Origin: Paragemmobacter ruber
GTDB taxonomy: Bacteria; Pseudomonadota; Alphaproteobacteria; Rhodobacterales; Rhodobacteraceae
Assembly (NCBI RefSeq): GCF_009908315.1
Contig: NZ_JAAATW010000007.1
Coordinates: 1-55,649 of the forward strand
Direction of reading: 5' to 3'
DNA length: 55,649 nt
Part shown: positions 34,867 to 43,210 of the stretch, one piece after another
Position numbering within the stretch: the first letter of the stretch is position 1
Layout: the number at the start of each line of letters is the position of its first letter
Program-made: the position numbers and the translations under genes
The notes under the pieces: generated by a model
What the model was told of the DNA's origin: nothing
The model's database searches: none
The model's input: the letters and a program-made list of their open reading frames with translations, nothing else

Positions 34867-36501
34867 TCAGCGCAGCCAGACGAGGGCGCTGTCTGGGGCG
34901 GGGCTGGGCTGGCCGCGTTTTGGAGGCGGGGCTGGGTCTGGCGTGAGGTTGGCGGCCAGACCGCCGTGATCGGTGGTGATCAGGATATGGCCGGCCTGCG
35001 CGGTGATCGTCGCCTCGGCCCCGGCCAGCGCATGGGCCACGCGGAGGACATCGCTCAGCGGCCCGGTGGGGCCGAGGGGGCCGTCGGTCATGGCGAGTGC
35101 AAGGCTGGCGACACCGGCGCAGGCCGCTTCGGCGAGGATGGCCACGGCATAGGCGGCGGCAAAGGCGGTGGGCTGGCGCGGATCGGCCATGGCCATGGGC
35201 AGGCGCAGGCCGTCCGGGTTGGGGGCCGTGGCATCGCCATAGGGGTTGGAGCGCATGCCTATGGAGAAGAGGCCCAGGTGCAGGGGCCTGCCCGCCGCGA
35301 TGGTGCGGGCGGTGGCGAAGATGTCGGGCAGCGCCTCGATCGTCTGGCGGACAGAGAGATCATCGGCGGCATGGACGATGGCCGTGTTGCCGAAGGTGAT
35401 GAAATCCACCTCTGCGGGATCGGGGCGGTGGCGGTTCAATTCGGTGAAGTTGGTCAGGCTGCCCCCGCCGATCAGGGCGGCGGGAAAGGCCCTGCGGAGA
35501 TGGGGGGGAATGTCGGCGGGTTGCAGGCCGGTCGGCCATGGACCATCGGGCTGATGGCTTTTCAGGAAGGGGCGGGGCAGGGCGGTGACGCGGGCGGGTT
35601 GGATGCCCGCGCGCTGGATGCGGGCGATCTGGCGGTGAAGGTCGGGCAGGTCGTCGCAGACGATCTCGATCGCCGGGGGGGCGTGCCGGGCCATGGCGGT
35701 GAGGGTGACGTCGGGTGTTTCCGGGGTGAGGCGGAAAAGGAGCGGCAGGGCGGCGGGGTGCGCGGGGCTGGCGGGGGTGCAGGGCCCGTGTTCATGGGCC
35801 AGCAGGACCTGCGGCAGGCGGGCGCGTGTGGTTGTGGCGGCGGACGGGGCGGCGGCGCTGGCCGTGCCGGGGGTGAGCTTCAGGGTGACGTGCTGGCGGA
35901 TGACCTCGCCTTCCGCCACGGCGAAGGGGAAGGGCAGCGCAAGGGGGCGGCAGTAGGTCTTGAACGAAGCGTCGGACCAGTTGCGCTGATCCTCCATCTC
36001 GAACACGTCGCCCGAGAGGGTGATGTGCAGGGCGAGGCCGTCGATGCTGTGGGCAAGGCCTGCAAGGGTGCGGGCAGGCTGGGCGGGGCTGATGCGCGCG
36101 GGAAATGTGGTGGCGGTCGTGCTGCCATCGGGGTGGTGCAGGGTGAGGGGTTGGCCTGCCACACCCCGGATCGGGTGGAGCAGGGTGAAGCCCGCGCGAT
36201 TGATCTGGGCAGCGCGGCGGAAGGTGAAGGTGACCTCGGCCGCGAGCGTTGCGGGGGTGGTGAGGCGGGCCTCGAAGGTGCCGTGGAAGGCGTCGCCCGG
36301 ATCGCGGAACTGGCGGCGATAGGTGGTGGGGGTGGTTTCCTCGGCCAGCGTTTGGGTGAGGAAGGTGCCCCAGTCGCGGTTGCGGACGGGATAGGTGAGG
36401 GCGCGCAGCACCTCGACCCCCTGACAGGTGACGGCGCCGAGACCGCCATCGCGCAGGGCAGCGGTGAGGGGGCCGAGGGTGAGGATGTGACCGTCAGGCA
36501 T
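34867..36501 (-). CDS. apnL: Putative D-apionate lactonase
   Basis: The 544-residue protein matches in length and context the D-apionolactonase ApnL, which opens D-apionolactone to D-apionate at the start of apiose breakdown. The layout is an N-terminal beta-rich region (residues 1-180: GVEVLRALTYPVRNRDWGTF) and a C-terminal half with barrel-like segments. I recognise the family from context and the opening segment more than from a known catalytic motif. It lies 26 bases upstream of the RuBisCO-like gene in the same orientation, which also has AAGGA before its start, so co-translation from one transcript is likely. Confidence 0.7.
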   Translation of the reverse strand: MPDGHILTLGPLTAALRDGGLGAVTCQGVEVLRALTYPVRNRDWGTFLTQTLAEETTPTTYRRQFRDPGDAFHGTFEARLTTPATLAAEVTFTFRRAAQINRAGFTLLHPIRGVAGQPLTLHHPDGSTTATTFPARISPAQPARTLAGLAHSIDGLALHITLSGDVFEMEDQRNWSDASFKTYCRPLALPFPFAVAEGEVIRQHVTLKLTPGTASAAAPSAATTTRARLPQVLLAHEHGPCTPASPAHPAALPLLFRLTPETPDVTLTAMARHAPPAIEIVCDDLPDLHRQIARIQRAGIQPARVTALPRPFLKSHQPDGPWPTGLQPADIPPHLRRAFPAALIGGGSLTNFTELNRHRPDPAEVDFITFGNTAIVHAADDLSVRQTIEALPDIFATARTIAAGRPLHLGLFSIGMRSNPYGDATAPNPDGLRLPMAMADPRQPTAFAAAYAVAILAEAACAGVASLALAMTDGPLGPTGPLSDVLRVAHALAGAEATITAQAGHILITTDHGGLAANLTPDPAPPPKRGQPSPAPDSALVWLR

Positions 36502-36555
36502 GGCGGGTGCCGGGGGGTGTGGCCGCGATGGCCGGGCGGGGATGGGCGCGGGTAA

Positions 36556-36591
36556 GGGGCGCGGTCGGGGGCGCAGTCGGGGGCGCGGTCG
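36556..36591 (+). repeat. Three tandem copies of a 12-base unit
   Basis: The unit GGGGCGCGGTCG occurs three times in a row, the middle copy with one change (A for G). It lies in the gap between the lactonase and oxidoisomerase genes. It may be simple slippage. Confidence 0.7.
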
Positions 36592-36677
36592 GCCTGCCGG
36601 ACGCGTGGGGATGGCTGACGGCGCGGAAAGAGCCGTGGTTGATCATCGGTCGTCCCCCTTCCCCTGCCGCCCCCGGA

Positions 36678-37508
36678 TCAGGTGATGCGCTTGATGGAGG
36701 CGGTGATTTCGTCCCAGTCGAAGACGCGCTTCCAGTCATCCTTCATCAGCACGGGGATGCCATACTGGATGGCCTTGTTGCAGGCATCCGAAAAGACGCC
36801 GACGCGTTCCTCGAAGATGACCGCGCCGAGGATGTTCATATGGCCCAGAAGGAAGTCGCGGGCGCAGTCGTGGCTGACGCCCGAGCGGCGGACACATTCA
36901 TCCATCGCCTCGCGCATCACTGTCATCAGCGAGGCGGCGACGGTTTCGGACAGGCCCGGTTCCAGCATGGCCATCTGGGCGACCGTCACCTCGTGGCTGC
37001 GCATGACGGGGGCGTAGATGGCGCGGGCGATCTGTTCGCCCGTGGCGTAATGGTCGCGTGGCCCCTGCATCAGGGCGCAGACGATGGCCTGTTTGGCGGC
37101 GATGCCGCCGAAATGGTCGGCCTTTGCCTCGGGTGTCACCTCATCGTTGTAGATGGGCGGGTGGCAGGGATGGGTGATGAAATAGGTGATGTCGGCGCGT
37201 TCGGGCAGGTGGCCCGCATAGGGGGCGGCGGCGTCGAGGATCACGATGATGGTGCCGGGGGCGACCTTGGGGACGACCTCGGCGGCGACGCGGCCGATAT
37301 GGGTATCGGGCACGGCAAGGATGACGGCGGTGGCGCCGTCCAGCGCCTGTTCGGCGGGGAGGCAATCCAGACCTGTCGCCTCTTTCAGGCGGGTGCGGCC
37401 GGCTTCGCTCACCTCGACCGGGGCGGTGATGAAGTCGGTGCGCAGAAGATTGGTGGCGCAGCGGACGCCCATCTTTCCGCCAGCACCGAAGAGGGCGATC
37501 TTGGTCAT
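36678..37508 (-). CDS. apnO: Putative D-apionate oxidoisomerase
   Basis: The 276-residue enzyme has an NAD(P) Rossmann fingerprint at the N-terminus (IALFGAGGKMGVRCATNLL) and a helical C-terminal half containing HPCHPPIYNDE and the GHMNILGAVIFE segment typical of the phosphogluconate-dehydrogenase-like DUF found in ApnO. ApnO converts D-apionate to 3-oxoisoapionate. The kinase gene diverges from it and the lactonase follows in the same direction, so together they form one regulon. The start codon ATG at 37508 faces a short divergent promoter region. Confidence 0.75.
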   Translation of the reverse strand: MTKIALFGAGGKMGVRCATNLLRTDFITAPVEVSEAGRTRLKEATGLDCLPAEQALDGATAVILAVPDTHIGRVAAEVVPKVAPGTIIVILDAAAPYAGHLPERADITYFITHPCHPPIYNDEVTPEAKADHFGGIAAKQAIVCALMQGPRDHYATGEQIARAIYAPVMRSHEVTVAQMAMLEPGLSETVAASLMTVMREAMDECVRRSGVSHDCARDFLLGHMNILGAVIFEERVGVFSDACNKAIQYGIPVLMKDDWKRVFDWDEITASIKRIT

Positions 37509-37533
37509 GGGGCCGTCCTTTCCTGGGAAGTGG

Positions 37534-37562
37534 GTGGTAACTGGTATGACATGTTGATAAGA
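37534..37562. promoter_or_regulatory. Divergent control region of the apionate genes
   Basis: Between apnO and the kinase gene the segment AACTGGTATGACATGTTGAT (37539-37558) is AT-richer than its surroundings and contains the palindromic core ACATGT with flanking TGGTA and TTGAT arms. It is a candidate binding site for the GntR regulator encoded at 38972-39700. The symmetry is imperfect. Confidence 0.35.
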
Positions 37563-37593
37563 TGGGCGTCAAGCAGTGACGGGAGCGGCAGGG

Positions 37594-38961
37594 ATGGCGG
37601 GTGACGGCCCTTGGTTGACGTGGATCGGGGATGATTTCACCGGGTCGGCGGCGGTGATGGAGGTGCTGGCCTTCGCGGGCCTGCCCTCGGTGCTGTTCAC
37701 GGGCCTGCCGGATGCGGCGCTGGCGCAGCGCTTTGCTGGCCTGCGCGGGGTGGGGATCGCCACGACGCTGCGCAGTCAGGCACCTGCAGAGATGCGCGCG
37801 GCGCTGCCGCCTTTGGTGGCATGGCTGGAGGCGCTGGGGGCGGGTTTGCTGCATTACAAGATCTGCTCGACCTTCGATTCCGCGCCGGAGATGGGCAGCA
37901 TCGGCTGTGCGGCGGAGGTGCTGTTGGAGGCGCGGGCGGCGCGGGCGGCGCTGATGCTGACGGCGGCGCCGGTGATGCGGCGCTATCAGGTGTTCGGGCA
38001 TCTGTTTGCGGGGATGGCGGAGGGCGTGTTCCGGCTGGACCGGCATCCGGTGATGGCGCGCCACCCGGTGACGCCGATGGCGGAGGCCGATCTGCTGCGG
38101 CATCTGGCGGGGCAGACGAATCTGCCTGGGGGGTTGATCTCGCTGGAGCATCTGGCGGGGGACGGGCAGGCGCGGCTGGCGGCGCTGGTGGCGGGGGGCG
38201 CGCGGGTGCTGTCGGTGGATAGCATGGATGCGGTGACCGAGGCGGCGGCGGGGCGGCTGATCTGGCAGAACCGGGGGGAGATGCCGGTCGTTCTGGGCAG
38301 CCAGGGTGTGGAATATGCGCTGGTGCGCCATTGGCGGGAGACGGGCCTGATCGGGCCTGCGCCGGAGGTGGGGTCGGCCGGGGCGGTGGCGCAGATCGCG
38401 GCTGTGTCGGGATCGGTATCGCCCGTGACGGCGGGGCAGTTGGGGTGGGCGGGCGCGCACGGCTTTGCGCGGATCGGTTTTGACGCGGCGGCGGTCTGCG
38501 GGCCCGAGGATGGGTTGGCGGCAGAGGAGGCGCGGGTGGTGGACCTTGCCCTGCGGGCGGCGTCAGCGGGGATGAGCCCGCTTGTCCATTCGGCGGCGGG
38601 GCCGGATGATCCGGGCGTGGCGCGGTTTCGCGCGGCGCTGTCGGGCTGCGGGCTGGAGGCGGGCGCGGCGAACCGGCGGATCGGCGCGGCGCTGGGGCGG
38701 GTGCTGGACCGGGTTCTGGCGGCGACGGGGCTGCGGCGGGCGGTGATATCGGGGGGCGATACATCCGGCCACGGGATGGAGGCGCTGGGTTTGCAGGCGC
38801 TGGTGGCGCTGGCGCCCACCGTGCCGGGGGCGGCGCTGTGCCGCGCCCATGGCGCGGTGCAGCATGACGGGTTGGAGATCGCGCTGAAGGGCGGGCAGAT
38901 GGGGACGGAGGACTATTTTGGCTGGATCCGCGCGGGGGGCGGGCCGCGCCCGGCCGCCTGA
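37594..38961 (+). CDS. oiaK: Four-carbon acid sugar kinase family protein, putative 3-oxoisoapionate kinase
   Basis: The 455-residue kinase belongs to the DUF1537/four-carbon acid sugar kinase family. The N-terminal domain begins WIGDDFTGSAAVMEVLAFAGLPSVLF (the family's DDFTG motif), with HYKICSTFDSAPEMGSIG, and the C-terminal domain carries the nucleotide-binding glycine-rich motif SGGDTSGH. OiaK phosphorylates 3-oxoisoapionate for the RuBisCO-like enzyme. The context (lactonase, oxidoisomerase, RuBisCO-like protein) supports that substrate over erythronate or threonate. The ATG at 37594 has GGAG at eight bases; a GTG at 37576 is less likely. It converges with the regulator. Confidence 0.8.
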   Translation: MAGDGPWLTWIGDDFTGSAAVMEVLAFAGLPSVLFTGLPDAALAQRFAGLRGVGIATTLRSQAPAEMRAALPPLVAWLEALGAGLLHYKICSTFDSAPEMGSIGCAAEVLLEARAARAALMLTAAPVMRRYQVFGHLFAGMAEGVFRLDRHPVMARHPVTPMAEADLLRHLAGQTNLPGGLISLEHLAGDGQARLAALVAGGARVLSVDSMDAVTEAAAGRLIWQNRGEMPVVLGSQGVEYALVRHWRETGLIGPAPEVGSAGAVAQIAAVSGSVSPVTAGQLGWAGAHGFARIGFDAAAVCGPEDGLAAEEARVVDLALRAASAGMSPLVHSAAGPDDPGVARFRAALSGCGLEAGAANRRIGAALGRVLDRVLAATGLRRAVISGGDTSGHGMEALGLQALVALAPTVPGAALCRAHGAVQHDGLEIALKGGQMGTEDYFGWIRAGGGPRPAA

Positions 38962-38971
38962 GGCGCGGCTG

Positions 38972-39700
38972 TCAGGGCCGGGCGTAAAGATCGCGGGCGC
39001 GGTCGAGATGGGCGCGCATCCGCGCCACGGCGGCGGGGGCATCATGCGCGGCGATGGCATCGACGATGGCCGCGTGTTCGGCGAGCGTCACATCCTCGTG
39101 CCCGGACCAGTGCAAAAGCGCGGTGTGATATTCGAACAGCCAGCGCAGCATGGCCTGTGACGCGGCGATGATGATGGGATTGCCCGAGATCGCCGCAAGG
39201 CGGGTGTGAAAGGCCATGTCGGCCTGGATGAAGGGCAGGGGATCGCCGCCGCGCTGGGCGGCCTGATGGGCCACGGCGGCGCGCAGATCGGCGATGTCGG
39301 CATCGGTCGCGCGGTCGGCGGCGATGCGGGTGAGGCCAAGTTCGAACATCTGGCGCACCTCTTTGAGGTGCTGCAGGTTGGCGGGCGCGATGTTGAGGAC
39401 GAGGCGGGCGATGTCGTCGCTCTGGTCAAAGAAGGTGCCGGCATCCACGGCATTCACGCGGCTGCGTTCACCCTGTGCGATGGAGATGAGGCCGGTCTGA
39501 TGCAGGGCCTGCAGCGCTTCGCGCACGGCGGGGCGGCCCACGCCGAAGCGATCCATCAGGGCACGTTCCGAGGGCAGGGCGTCACCGGGGCGGAATTCGC
39601 CCGCGCGGATCATGTCGCGCAGCCGGTCAAGCACCTGATCGGAAAGCTTTCGCCGGATGATGCGATCGGGGTTCTGCTGTCGTGAGTGCCGGACGTCCAC
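38972..39700 (-). CDS. GntR/FadR-family regulator of the apionate locus
   Basis: The 242-residue protein has a winged helix (FRPGDALPSERALMDRFGVGRPAVREALQALHQTGL) and an FCD domain with metal-binding residues (DMAFHTRLAAISGN; HEDVTLAEHAAI). It resembles NanR/UxuR-type repressors of sugar acid use. It lies 10 bases after the convergent kinase gene, so the target sites are probably in the apnO/oiaK divergent region. The start is uncertain: a GTG at 39700 is preferred, while a GTG further upstream adds about 15 residues. Confidence 0.85.
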   Translation of the reverse strand: MDVRHSRQQNPDRIIRRKLSDQVLDRLRDMIRAGEFRPGDALPSERALMDRFGVGRPAVREALQALHQTGLISIAQGERSRVNAVDAGTFFDQSDDIARLVLNIAPANLQHLKEVRQMFELGLTRIAADRATDADIADLRAAVAHQAAQRGGDPLPFIQADMAFHTRLAAISGNPIIIAASQAMLRWLFEYHTALLHWSGHEDVTLAEHAAIVDAIAAHDAPAAVARMRAHLDRARDLYARP

Positions 39701-39931
39701 CTTTGCCCCCGTGGCCCCCCGTCGTGCGGGACCGTTGCACGGCACGCTATAGCACGGGCAGGGCGCGGCAACTAGGTGCTGTGGCTGTCACATTCCGTTC
39801 CGCTACGGGCGGGGTGATTTTACCGAAATGTTTCAAGACCTTCAAACAGGCGTCACCGCGCGGCGGCAGAGTATGCGCGACGCGGCGCGGCTTGCGCGCG
39901 GCACAGGTCTGGGCGGCGCAGGAGGCGAAGC

Positions 39932-40765
39932 ATGCAGGCAGAGGCGGGACAGGCAGCGCCGGAGGTGCATCGCACGATGTTCCTGTCGGATCTGCATCTG
40001 GGTGCCCATGGGTGCCGGGCAGAGGCGATCCTGGGCTTTCTGGAGCGCAACGATGCCGAGACGATCTATCTGGTGGGCGATATCTTCGACATCTGGGATC
40101 CGTTGATCCTGCATTGGGGGGCGCGGCAGGAGCGGGTGGTCGAGATCCTGCGCGCGCGGGCCGCGGCGGGGCGGCGGCTGGTCTATCTGGTGGGCAATCA
40201 CGACCGGGCGCTGATGCGTCTGCCGGCCGCGAATTGGCCCGCGCGGGTGCGCCTGCCGGTGGAGCCGCTGCGGCAGGCGGTGCATCGGGCGGCGGACGGG
40301 ATGCGCTATCTGGTGCTGCATGGCGATGTCTGCGATGCGCGGCTGTTGCGGTTCCACATCTGCACGCGGGTGGGCAGCCGGATCGACGGGATCCTGCGGC
40401 TGATCGACAGCGGGCTGCGGGCGCTGCGCCTGCGCTTTGGCCGCGAGGCGCGGGGGCCGATCGAAATGCTTCTGCGCGGGTTGAACGGCGTGTTTTACCG
40501 CAGCCATGCCCATGAGCGGCGGCTGGTGGCGCTGGCCGAGGCGGCGGAGTGCGATGGCATCGTCTGCGGGCATTTCCATCTGGCGGCGCTGCATGACGAT
40601 CTGCGGCGGCGCTATGTGAATTGCGGTGATTGGACGGACAGTTGCACCGCCGTGGTGGAAGGCCATGACGGGCGGTTGCGCCTGTTGTCTTGGGGCGGGG
40701 AAGGGGTGGCTGCGGCCCCGGAGATGCAGCCGGCGCGTCCGCCCGCCATTGCGGAGGTTTTGTGA
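39932..40765 (+). CDS. LpxH-like UDP-2,3-diacylglucosamine diphosphatase family metallophosphoesterase
   Basis: The 277-residue calcineurin-like phosphoesterase shows the metal ligands in order: SDLHLG (D-x-H), GDIFDIWD (GD), GNHD, HGD and GHFH. The arrangement, with an insert before the last motif, is the LpxH branch, which releases lipid X and UMP in lipid A synthesis. Many alphaproteobacteria use LpxI for that step, so this paralogue may serve another lipid nucleotide. The next gene overlaps its stop by one base, making the first of four tightly packed envelope genes. Confidence 0.82.
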   Translation: MQAEAGQAAPEVHRTMFLSDLHLGAHGCRAEAILGFLERNDAETIYLVGDIFDIWDPLILHWGARQERVVEILRARAAAGRRLVYLVGNHDRALMRLPAANWPARVRLPVEPLRQAVHRAADGMRYLVLHGDVCDARLLRFHICTRVGSRIDGILRLIDSGLRALRLRFGREARGPIEMLLRGLNGVFYRSHAHERRLVALAEAAECDGIVCGHFHLAALHDDLRRRYVNCGDWTDSCTAVVEGHDGRLRLLSWGGEGVAAAPEMQPARPPAIAEVL

Positions 40766-41868
40766 TGGAACTGGCGCTGATCGGGCTGGCCGGGGTTCTT
40801 TTGGGCCTGCATCTTCTGTCCTGTGCGGTGGTGGGATGGCGCCTGCGCCGCCCCTTGCCGCCGCGCGTGGACGCGGCGCCGTTCGTGACCCTGCTGCGCC
40901 CGGTCTGCGGGTTGGACCCGCTGGATGCCGAAACGCTGGGATCGAGCTTTGCGCTGGATTATCCGGCCTTCGAGGTGATCTTCTGCGTGGCCGATGCCGA
41001 TGATCCGGTGGTGCCTCTGGTGGAGGGGCTGATCGCGGCCCATCCCGGCGTGGCGGCGCGGCTTTTGATCGGGGAGGCGCGGGTGAGCGCGAACCCCAAG
41101 CTGAACAATCTGGAAAAGGGCTGGCAGGCGGCGCGGGGCGCGTGGGTGGTGATGGCCGATAGCAACCTGTTGTTGCGGCGCGATTATCTGTGGCAGTTGC
41201 TGGCCGCCCGCGGGCCGGAGGTGGGGCTGGTCTCTTCGCCCCCGGTGGGCGTGCGGCCCGAGGGCGCCTGGGCCGAACTGGAATGTGCCTTCCTGAACAG
41301 CAATCAGGCGCGATTGCAACTTTTGGCCGACAGTCTGGGCTTTGGCTTTGCGCAGGGCAAGACGCTGATGTGGGAGCGGGCGTTTCTCGCCGCGCGGGGC
41401 GGGCTGGCGCCGCTGGGGCAGAGGCTGGCCGAGGATGTGGCGTCCACGCGGCTGGTGCGGGGGGCGGGCAAGCGGGTGGCGCTGACGCAGCGGCCCTTTG
41501 CCCAGCCCATCGGGCGGCGGACATTGCGGCAGGTCTGGGCGCGGCAGCTGCGCTGGGCCAAGGTGCGGCGCGAGGGGTTTCCGCTGCTGTTTCCGGGCGA
41601 GGTGCTGAACGGGTCGCTGGTGGCGCTGGTGGCGGCGCTGGCCGGGGGCGGCGCGGGGGTTGCGGCGGGTGTGGCGGTGGTCTGGTACGGGGCCGAGATG
41701 GCGCTGGCGCTGGCCTGCGGCTGGGTGCGGCCGGGGCGAGCGTTGGTGATGCTGCCCCTGCGCGATCTGATGCTGCCCGCGCTGTGGGTGGCGAGCTATG
41801 GCAACACCACCTTTGAATGGCGGGGCAATGCGATGGCGCCCGGTGCCCTGCGCAAGATGGCGGGCTGA
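40765..41868 (+). CDS. Ceramide-glucosyltransferase-like glycosyltransferase (GT21 type)
   Basis: The 367-residue protein has an N-terminal membrane helix, an inverting GT-A domain and two to three C-terminal hydrophobic helices. The GT21 residues are visible: D1/D2 in VADADDP and MADSN, D3 in EDVA, and (Q/R)xxRW as RQLRW. Relatives include bacterial ceramide glucosyltransferases and HpnI. It probably attaches a sugar to a membrane lipid. TGATG links its start to the preceding gene, and GGAGG lies eight bases upstream. Confidence 0.85.
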   Translation: MELALIGLAGVLLGLHLLSCAVVGWRLRRPLPPRVDAAPFVTLLRPVCGLDPLDAETLGSSFALDYPAFEVIFCVADADDPVVPLVEGLIAAHPGVAARLLIGEARVSANPKLNNLEKGWQAARGAWVVMADSNLLLRRDYLWQLLAARGPEVGLVSSPPVGVRPEGAWAELECAFLNSNQARLQLLADSLGFGFAQGKTLMWERAFLAARGGLAPLGQRLAEDVASTRLVRGAGKRVALTQRPFAQPIGRRTLRQVWARQLRWAKVRREGFPLLFPGEVLNGSLVALVAALAGGGAGVAAGVAVVWYGAEMALALACGWVRPGRALVMLPLRDLMLPALWVASYGNTTFEWRGNAMAPGALRKMAG

Positions 41869-41873
41869 TCCGG

Positions 41874-42428
41874 ATGGAGACGGAAGCGATCCGCGCGCTG
41901 TTGCAGGAGCAGGGATTGGCCGTGCTGTTCGTGCTGGCCGTGATCGAGGGGCCGGTTGCGACCGTGGTCGCGGGGGCGCTGGCGGCGGCGGGGCTGTTTG
42001 ATCCGCTGGCCGTGCTGGCGGTGGCGCTGGCGGGCGATCTGGTGGGGGATATCCTGCTTTATGCGCTTGGCCGGTTCTGCCCCGGTCTGGCGCAGCGGCT
42101 GTTTCCGGGGCGGATGCCGCTGCAACCCGCGGGGTTGCAGGCCATGTTCGCCCGGCGTGGCGGATGGCTGCTGCTGATCGGCAAGCTGACCCATGTCGCG
42201 GGCTTTGCGGTGATCCTGACGGCGGGCTTTGCGCGGATGGCGGTGGGGCGGTTCGTCCTGTTCTCGGTCATGGCGAGCCTGCCCAAGGTGGCCGCGCTGG
42301 CGGCACTGGGCTGGGTGTTCGGGATGTCGGTCGGGGCGGGGGATCTGGGGCTGATCCTGATGGGCGTGATCGCGGCGGCGGGGATCGCGGCGCTGGGTCT
42401 GACGATGTGGAGGCGAAGATGCGCGTGA
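41874..42428 (+). CDS. DedA/SNARE-associated family membrane protein
   Basis: The 184-residue protein has about five hydrophobic helices and the DedA-family pattern: FVLAVIEGPVATVVAGALAA with the conserved glutamate and proline, GDLVGDILLYALGRF, and the central re-entrant-loop region GKLTHVAGFAVILTAGFARM. DedA proteins help move undecaprenyl phosphate or phospholipids across the inner membrane. It starts five bases after the glycosyltransferase stop and overlaps the next gene by 10 bases. Confidence 0.85.
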   Translation: METEAIRALLQEQGLAVLFVLAVIEGPVATVVAGALAAAGLFDPLAVLAVALAGDLVGDILLYALGRFCPGLAQRLFPGRMPLQPAGLQAMFARRGGWLLLIGKLTHVAGFAVILTAGFARMAVGRFVLFSVMASLPKVAALAALGWVFGMSVGAGDLGLILMGVIAAAGIAALGLTMWRRRCA

Positions 42429-43138
42429 GCGTGAGTTGCATCATCCCGGCCTGGAACGAGGCGGCACGTCTCCCCGTGGTCCTGCGGGCGGTGCTGGGCC
42501 ATCCGGCCATCGACGAGGTGATCGTGGTGGATGACGGATCGACCGATGACACCGCCGCGGTGGCGCGGTCGCTGGGGGCTGCGGTGCTGCGGCAGGAGCG
42601 CAATCGCGGGAAATCGGCGGCGGTGGCGGCGGGCGTCGCGGCGGCGCGGGGCGATCTGGTGCTGCTTCTGGATGCCGATCTGATCGGGCTGACGCCAATG
42701 GCGGTGATGGACCTGCTGCTGCCGGTCCGGTCGGGGCGGGCGGATGCGGCGATCAGCCTGCGCCAGAATGCGCCATGGCTGTGGCGGTGGATCGGGCTTG
42801 ACTACATCTCGGGCGAGCGGGTGATGCCGCGCGCGATGCTTCTGCCCTATCTGGACCGGATGGCCGGGCTGAAGGGATTTGGTCTGGAAGTGTTCCTCAA
42901 CCGCCTCTGGCTGGCACAGCGTGTGCGGCTGGCGGTGGTCGGGCTGGCTGCGGCGAGCCCGTCGAAGGCGGCCAAGCAGGGGCTTTGGCGGGGCTTGCGT
43001 GCGGATGTCGGGATGCTGCGCGATATCGGGGCGACGGTCGGCGGGATGCAGGTGCTGCGCCAGATCATCGGCCTGCGGCGGCTGCGCCTGCACGAACGCG
43101 CAGGGCGGCCGGTGGCCGCATGGGCCGAGGGCGAGTGA
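42419..43138 (+). CDS. Family 2 glycosyltransferase
   Basis: The 239-residue GT-A enzyme has VSCIIPAWNEAARLP at the N-terminus, the nucleotide-sugar motif VIVVDDGSTDDT and the DxD motif LLLDADLIG. It lacks membrane helices apart from a weak C-terminal one. In context (LpxH-like, GT21, DedA) it probably adds a second sugar or a polar group to the same lipid. It overlaps the preceding gene by 10 bases; AGGCGAAG precedes the ATG. A strong hairpin follows 16 bases after the stop. Confidence 0.88.
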   Translation: MRVSVSCIIPAWNEAARLPVVLRAVLGHPAIDEVIVVDDGSTDDTAAVARSLGAAVLRQERNRGKSAAVAAGVAAARGDLVLLLDADLIGLTPMAVMDLLLPVRSGRADAAISLRQNAPWLWRWIGLDYISGERVMPRAMLLPYLDRMAGLKGFGLEVFLNRLWLAQRVRLAVVGLAAASPSKAAKQGLWRGLRADVGMLRDIGATVGGMQVLRQIIGLRRLRLHERAGRPVAAWAEGE

Positions 43139-43153
43139 CGCTGGCGGATGGGT

Positions 43154-43182
43154 AAGGGGCGCGGTTTGGAACCGCGCCCCTT
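43154..43182. terminator. Bidirectional terminator hairpin
   Basis: A perfect 13-bp stem, AAGGGGCGCGGTT with its complement, closes the three-base loop TGG. The AA/TT ends give short T tracts in both directions. It lies between the convergent glycosyltransferase and coiled-coil protein genes. Confidence 0.75.
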
Positions 43183-43210
43183 GCCGTGATGCATTTGCGA
43201 TGCGACAGGA

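Noticed and set aside
36556-36591. CRISPR-like or iteron array
   Set aside because: The three 12-base units are contiguous with no spacers and are just GC-rich slippage-type repeats.
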